The notes beneath the pieces were generated by a model. The model worked only from the letters and a program-made list of their open reading frames with translations. It was not told where the DNA came from and did not search any database. The position numbers were made by a program, and so were the translations under genes. Positions 15,770 to 19,220 of a DNA stretch of 19,220 nt are shown here, piece by piece. Where the stretch lies: NCBI GenBank assembly GCA_002415025.1, contig DIBR01000021.1, forward strand, positions 1-19,220, read 5' to 3'. Every line of letters begins with the position of its first letter. Position 1 is the first letter of the stretch. This DNA is from Spongiibacteraceae bacterium UBA5047. GTDB taxonomy: Bacteria > Pseudomonadota > Gammaproteobacteria > Pseudomonadales > Spongiibacteraceae.

Positions 15770-16912
15770 ATGACTCCGCGTGATGCCGCGCATCTTTCAC
15801 TGCAGCACTGGTTGCTGCTCTCACAGTGGCCCGGTTTGTCGCGCAAGGCCCTGCTCACTCTCTTAGCGCGCTGCTCTGACCCTGCCCGGATTCTCACCCT
15901 GGACGATGCCAGCTGTCTTGAAGCCGGTGCGCGCCGGGAATGGCTGCACGCCCGGGCTTCATATCACCGCGGTGGCGGCAGTCGGGATGAAGACCGGGCA
16001 GCGAGCCAGGCAGAAAGCCTTCTGGCGATGGGCGGAGAGCTTGTTGTGCTGGGCACTCCCGACTACCCGGGTCTGTTGGCAGAAATTCCCGACCCGCCTC
16101 CCCTGCTCTATTGCGTTGGCGACTCTGAGCTATTGGCTTTGCCACAAATCGCACTGGTTGGCAGCCGTCACGCCTCGCGCAGCGGCCTTGATCTGGCGAA
16201 GGCCTTTGCCGGCGAGTTGGCGCGGCGCGGGCTGGGTATTACCAGTGGGTTGGCCTACGGGGTCGATGCGGCCAGCCATCGCGGCGCAATGGCCGCCGGC
16301 GGGAAAACCCTGGCGGTGTTGGGTACTGGCGTCGACGTGATTTATCCCCGGCGCAATGCCGCGCTTTACCGCGATATTGCCGAGCAGGGTTTACTGATCT
16401 CGGAGTTTCCGCCCGGCAGCCCGCCTCGGCGCGAGCAATTTCCCCAGCGTAACCGGGTAATTAGCGGGCTCAGTTTGGGCGTTTTGGTTGTAGAGGCCGC
16501 TGTGCGCAGCGGTTCCCTGATCACCGCGCGCTTTGCGCTTGAACAGGGACGCGAAGTGTTTGCCATCCCCGGCTCTATCCACAACCCGCAGGCTCGCGGT
16601 TGCCACCGGCTGATTCGTGAGGGCGCCTGTCTCGTTGAAAGCGTTGAGGATATTGTCGAGGCTTGGGTGGGCTGGTTGCCGTCAGTGCTGTCAACCAGCC
16701 CGCAACCGGCGGGCCCGGTGGGCACGCCCTTTGAAGCCTTGGCGCCGGAGGAACAGCGGCTGCTCAACGCGCTACCCTATGAGCCGATAGCGCTCGACCG
16801 CTTATCGCAGGATTTGGGCTTTGGCGTTGAAGCCCTGCTGCCATTGCTGATGGCTTTAGAGCTCGATGGCCGGGTTGAGCAACAGGGCTCGTGCTGGCTT
16901 CGCTGCCGTTAG
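15770..16912 (+). CDS. dprA: DNA-processing protein DprA (DNA protecting protein)
   Basis: A 380-residue cytoplasmic protein that binds incoming single-stranded DNA and loads RecA in natural transformation; many non-competent bacteria carry it too. An N-terminal helical part (1-80) precedes the Rossmann-like core: GSRHAS (131-136), SGLAYGVD (159-166), LGTGVDVIYPRRN (184-196), SEFPPG (211-216), PQRNRVISGLS (225-235) and GSLITA (248-253). A C-terminal winged helix (about 320-380) ends the protein. The ATG at 15770 has AGGGA seven bases upstream, preferable to the GTG at 15743. It follows the LysM gene as in Pseudomonas. Whether this organism is competent cannot be read from the window. Confidence 0.96.
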   Translation: MTPRDAAHLSLQHWLLLSQWPGLSRKALLTLLARCSDPARILTLDDASCLEAGARREWLHARASYHRGGGSRDEDRAASQAESLLAMGGELVVLGTPDYPGLLAEIPDPPPLLYCVGDSELLALPQIALVGSRHASRSGLDLAKAFAGELARRGLGITSGLAYGVDAASHRGAMAAGGKTLAVLGTGVDVIYPRRNAALYRDIAEQGLLISEFPPGSPPRREQFPQRNRVISGLSLGVLVVEAAVRSGSLITARFALEQGREVFAIPGSIHNPQARGCHRLIREGACLVESVEDIVEAWVGWLPSVLSTSPQPAGPVGTPFEALAPEEQRLLNALPYEPIALDRLSQDLGFGVEALLPLLMALELDGRVEQQGSCWLRCR

Positions 16913-17000
16913 GCGGGTCGGCATCTGTGTTTGGCGATATTTCGCAAGCTGCGCTTGATCACTTGATTCTCCCCATCACGATTGCCAGTCTTGAAGAGTA

Positions 17001-17030
17001 GCGCAGCGCCCGGTTGCCCGGCGCCAGCGC
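17001..17030 (+). repeat. Imperfect GC-rich palindrome between dprA and glutaredoxin gene
   Basis: GCGC at each end pairs, then GCGCC with GGCGC across a small bulge, around a short loop. It lies in the 151-base gap between the dprA stop and the next gene. No T-run follows. It could be a transcript-stabilising hairpin or a weak terminator; chance is possible in GC-rich DNA. Confidence 0.3.
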
Positions 17031-17063
17031 GACAGTCAGCAACCCAGGCTCAGGAGGCATGCT

Positions 17064-17771
17064 ATGAATACCTCAGTGCAGCATAACGACCTGTACCGTC
17101 GGCCGGACTGTCCGTGGGGGAAGAAAGCGGCGGCCTTACTCAGGCAGCAACACGTGGACTATGTGGATCACCCTTTCGATAGCCGCGAGCAGGAAAACCG
17201 CTTTAAGGCCGACACCGGCGTTGAAACCACACCGCAGGTTTATCTGCGCGGGCAACGAATAGGCGGCTATGACGAGCTCGCTGAACATTTTGACGTTGAA
17301 ACGGACGATGATGCCGATACCCAATCCTACACGCCGGTCATAGCCTTGTTTGCAACAGCCCTGCTGATGGCGGTGGCAACGGCGACCGGTGTCCGCGGTT
17401 TTATGGGTTTTGCGTTGTGTTTGTTGGCCACCCTGAAACTGATGGATATTGAGTCTTTCAGTGAAGGTTTCAGACAGTATGATTTGCTGGGCGCCCGCCT
17501 TCGCGCCTATGCGCTTGCCTATCCTTTCGCAGAGCTGGGTGTTGGTTTGGCCTTTCTGTCGGGGAGCCTGCTCACCGCAGCGGCGTGGCTGGCCATTGTT
17601 GTCGGTGCCATTGGCGGCAGTTCAATTGTTAAAGCCGTGTATATCGATAAGCAGGATCTCGACTGCGCCTGTGTGGGCGGCAATTACAATGTACCGCTGG
17701 GGCTCGTCAGTTTTCTTGAAAATGCGCTTATGGCGGGAATGGGCGCCGCCATTGTGCTGGGCCTGGGTTGA
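17064..17771 (+). CDS. Glutaredoxin-MauE/DoxX-like membrane fusion protein
   Basis: A 235-residue protein joining two redox modules. Residues 8-76 are a glutaredoxin fold: active site C16-P-W-G19, cis-proline loop TTPQV (55-59) and the glutathione-site GGYDEL (67-72). The second active-site cysteine is Gly, making it monothiol-like. Residues 90-235 have about four or five hydrophobic segments (near 90-108, 112-128, 148-168, 170-190, 214-233) and resemble MauE/DoxX redox-associated membrane proteins, with a paired cysteine motif DCACVGG (200-206). The start is strong: AGGAGG about six bases before ATG. I infer an inner-membrane thiol carrier with a cytoplasmic or periplasmic glutaredoxin head; substrate and partner are unknown. 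No signal peptide precedes the glutaredoxin part, favouring the cytoplasm. Confidence 0.85.
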   Translation: MNTSVQHNDLYRRPDCPWGKKAAALLRQQHVDYVDHPFDSREQENRFKADTGVETTPQVYLRGQRIGGYDELAEHFDVETDDDADTQSYTPVIALFATALLMAVATATGVRGFMGFALCLLATLKLMDIESFSEGFRQYDLLGARLRAYALAYPFAELGVGLAFLSGSLLTAAAWLAIVVGAIGGSSIVKAVYIDKQDLDCACVGGNYNVPLGLVSFLENALMAGMGAAIVLGLG

Positions 17772-17869
17772 AATAGAACGCGCGCCGAGGCTTGCATTCC
17801 CTCGCCGCCTCCGGTATTTTCCGCGCTTTCCCGAAACCGGCATTGGGCCGGACAATTGGAGGCTGTGAT

Positions 17870-18373
17870 ATGAGCAAGCCATTCGTTGCTATTCTGATGG
17901 GCTCGGATTCTGATTTGCCGGTAATGGAGGCATCTTTTGATGTCTTGCGCAAATTTGATATTCGTTTTGAAGTAAAAATCACATCGGCACACCGCACCCC
18001 GGCGGCCACTCATGCCTATGTGACCGACGCAGACCAGCGCGGCTGCGCCACCTTTATTTGTGCTGCCGGTATGGCGGCTCATCTTGCCGGTGCGGTTGCT
18101 GCGGCGACCTTGAAGCCGGTGCTTGGCGTGCCGATAAATTCCTCGCTCGACGGTTTGGACGCATTGCTGTCTACCGTTCAGATGCCCGGCGGCATTCCCG
18201 TAGGCTCGCTGGCGATTGGCAAGGCTGGCGCCAAAAACGCCGCTTATCTGGCTGCCCAGATCATGGGGACCGCAGACGCAGAGCTTGCCAAAGCGCTGCG
18301 CGCTGAGCGTCAGGCAAATGCCGACGCCGTAATTGCCAAAGACGCAGAGCTGCAAAAGCGTCTCAACGGTTAA
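17870..18373 (+). CDS. purE: N5-carboxyaminoimidazole ribonucleotide mutase (class I PurE)
   Basis: A 167-residue cytoplasmic enzyme of purine biosynthesis converting N5-CAIR to CAIR. Family motifs are MGSDSDLP (10-17), TSAHRTP (38-44, with H41), AAGMAAHLAG (65-74), GVPINSSLDGLDALL (86-100), VQMPGGIPV (103-111) and AIGKAGAKNAA (115-125). Length and motifs fit the class I octameric enzyme. The ATG at 17870 has GGAGG seven bases upstream; an in-frame extension to 17792 is unsupported. Class I enzymes usually work with PurK, which is not next to it: tsaC begins four bases after the stop. PurK may be elsewhere. Confidence 0.94.
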   Translation: MSKPFVAILMGSDSDLPVMEASFDVLRKFDIRFEVKITSAHRTPAATHAYVTDADQRGCATFICAAGMAAHLAGAVAAATLKPVLGVPINSSLDGLDALLSTVQMPGGIPVGSLAIGKAGAKNAAYLAAQIMGTADAELAKALRAERQANADAVIAKDAELQKRLNG

Positions 18374-18377
18374 GCGA

Positions 18378-18944
18378 ATGTCTTCCGGTTCGGCGTTCCG
18401 CTTGCGGCGCGCCGCAGATTGTCTGCTGGCGGGTGGTTTAATAGCACACCCCACCGAAGCGGTATGGGGGCTTGCCTGCCTGCCGCATCACCCCGCTGCG
18501 GTCGCGCGTTTGCTCGCGGCCAAGCAGCGTCATCCGGCCAAAGGCCTGATTCTGGTCGCCCACGACGAGCGTTACTTCGAGACTTTGCTGGCACCGCTGC
18601 CGCTGGTTCAGCGCACGCGAATGCGTGAAGCCTGGCCGGGTCCGGTCACCTTTGTGGTGCCCGACCCGGACGGCTGGTCGCCGGAATGGGTGCGCGGATC
18701 TCACGATTCAGTAGCTGTCAGGGTAAGTAAGCACCCGCTTACGTGCGAGCTTTCCCGTTTGGTGAAAGGCCCTTTGATCAGCACTTCGGCGAATCCGGCC
18801 GGTGCCGCTCCTGCGTTGACGGCGCTGCAGGCCCGGCGCTATTTTGGCGATGAACTGGATCTCTACCTAGCCGGTGCGACCGGCGGCGAGACTCGCCCGA
18901 GTCGCATTATCGATGCCCTTACCGGCAAGACCTTTCGGGAATGA
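18378..18944 (+). CDS. tsaC: Threonylcarbamoyl-AMP synthase (YrdC/Sua5 family)
   Basis: A 188-residue cytoplasmic enzyme making threonylcarbamoyl-AMP from threonine, bicarbonate and ATP for t6A37 of ANN-decoding tRNAs. Motifs are HPTEAVWGLAC (24-34), K49-x-R51 with KGLILV (55-60), PGPVTFVV (87-94), SVAVRV (111-116) and ISTSANPAG (134-142). The length matches E. coli TsaC (190), a single-domain form without the Sua5 C-terminal domain. The ATG at 18378 lies four bases after the purE stop without a clear Shine-Dalgarno. Its stop overlaps the hemF start as ATGA. In Pseudomonas the gene lies between dprA and hemF (PA0022, from memory), so the neighbourhood supports the call. Confidence 0.93.
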   Translation: MSSGSAFRLRRAADCLLAGGLIAHPTEAVWGLACLPHHPAAVARLLAAKQRHPAKGLILVAHDERYFETLLAPLPLVQRTRMREAWPGPVTFVVPDPDGWSPEWVRGSHDSVAVRVSKHPLTCELSRLVKGPLISTSANPAGAAPALTALQARRYFGDELDLYLAGATGGETRPSRIIDALTGKTFRE

Positions 18945-19220
18945 CTGTGGATATCCAGGCGGTAAAAGACTACCTGCTGAAACTTCAAGACCGGATCTGC
19001 GTTGAGCTGGAAACGCTAGACGGTAAAGCCGCTTTTGTTGAGGATGCCTGGGAGCGTGGGCGCAGCCGGGTGATCACGGATGGCGGTGTAATCGAAAAGG
19101 GCGGCGTCAACTTCTCCCACGTTCACGGCAGCGGTCTGCCGCCTTCGGCCAGTGCCCATCGTCCGGAACTGGCCGGCCGTGGTTTCGAAGCGCTCGGCGT
19201 GTCGCTGGTGATCCATCCGG
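18941..19220 (+). CDS. hemF: Oxygen-dependent coproporphyrinogen-III oxidase, N-terminal part
   Basis: The first 93 codons; the gene runs off the right end of the window (the usual length is about 300 residues). HemF decarboxylates coproporphyrinogen III to protoporphyrinogen IX with O2 in heme synthesis. Near-identical family blocks are visible: GGVNFSHVHG (54-63), LPPSASAHRPELAGR (66-80) and FEALGVSLVIHP (82-93). The ATG overlaps the tsaC stop as ATGA, so translation is probably coupled. The tsaC-hemF order supports the origin-proximal assignment. Confidence 0.95.
   Translation, partial: MTVDIQAVKDYLLKLQDRICVELETLDGKAAFVEDAWERGRSRVITDGGVIEKGGVNFSHVHGSGLPPSASAHRPELAGRGFEALGVSLVIHP

Noticed and set aside
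16891..17001. GTG-started 36-codon frame overlapping the dprA end
   Set aside because: No ribosome-binding site, overlaps dprA, and no recognisable protein; probably chance.
17772..17869. Possible terminator or PurR operator before purE
   Set aside because: Only 4-5 bp stems are present, and no palindrome resembling the purine-repressor site is visible.
1..19220. CRISPR array, tRNA, rRNA or defence-island content
   Set aside because: No regularly spaced direct repeats, cloverleaf-like segments or defence-family proteins were seen on reading.

Overview
The window looks like ordinary chromosome of a marine-type gammaproteobacterium, probably a Cellvibrionales-like or pseudomonad relative. The evidence is moderately high GC, the protein sequences themselves, and a gene order (plsC-gmhB-glyS-glyQ ... 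trkA-rsmB-fmt-def-LysM protein-dprA-tsaC-hemF) that from memory matches the replication-origin-proximal block of Pseudomonas (PA0005 to PA0024 in P. aeruginosa). The segment is therefore probably near oriC, with the dnaA-dnaN-recF-gyrB group expected just left of the window. The species assignment is inference.

Left edge (1-1659): about 336 bases without a convincing gene, holding a possible insertion-sequence end and two small hairpins, then a plus-strand ATP-grasp ligase of unknown substrate. It sits where gyrB would be in Pseudomonas and runs convergently into plsC.

Minus-strand block 1 (1678-6048): glyQ, glyS, gmhB and plsC form a tight operon in which every junction overlaps by 1 or 4 bases. 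It joins glycyl-tRNA synthetase to a heptose-bisphosphate phosphatase (LPS core) and a lysophosphatidate acyltransferase (phospholipids). Upstream of glyQ lies a separate minus-strand gene for a membrane PAS-GGDEF-EAL protein. Its GGDEF domain is degenerate and its EAL domain looks catalytically complete, so it is probably a c-di-GMP phosphodiesterase.

Minus-strand block 2 (8145-14457): def, fmt, rsmB, trkA, trkH and a small SAM-dependent methyltransferase follow one another. They cover N-formyl-methionine metabolism, 16S rRNA m5C967 methylation and Trk potassium uptake. The methyltransferase start overlaps the trkH stop.

Plus-strand block (14655-19220): a secreted LysM protein diverges from def across an AT-rich 197-base promoter region. 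It is followed by dprA (DNA uptake and recombination), a membrane protein fusing a glutaredoxin to a MauE/DoxX-like domain, purE (without purK beside it), tsaC (t6A tRNA modification) and the 5' part of hemF, which is cut by the window end.

Most of the window is conserved housekeeping. The accessory points of interest are the orphan ATP-grasp gene with its leader, the degenerate-GGDEF phosphodiesterase, the methyltransferase coupled to trkH, and the glutaredoxin-MauE fusion. I saw no CRISPR array, tRNA, rRNA, prophage, or defence cassette.
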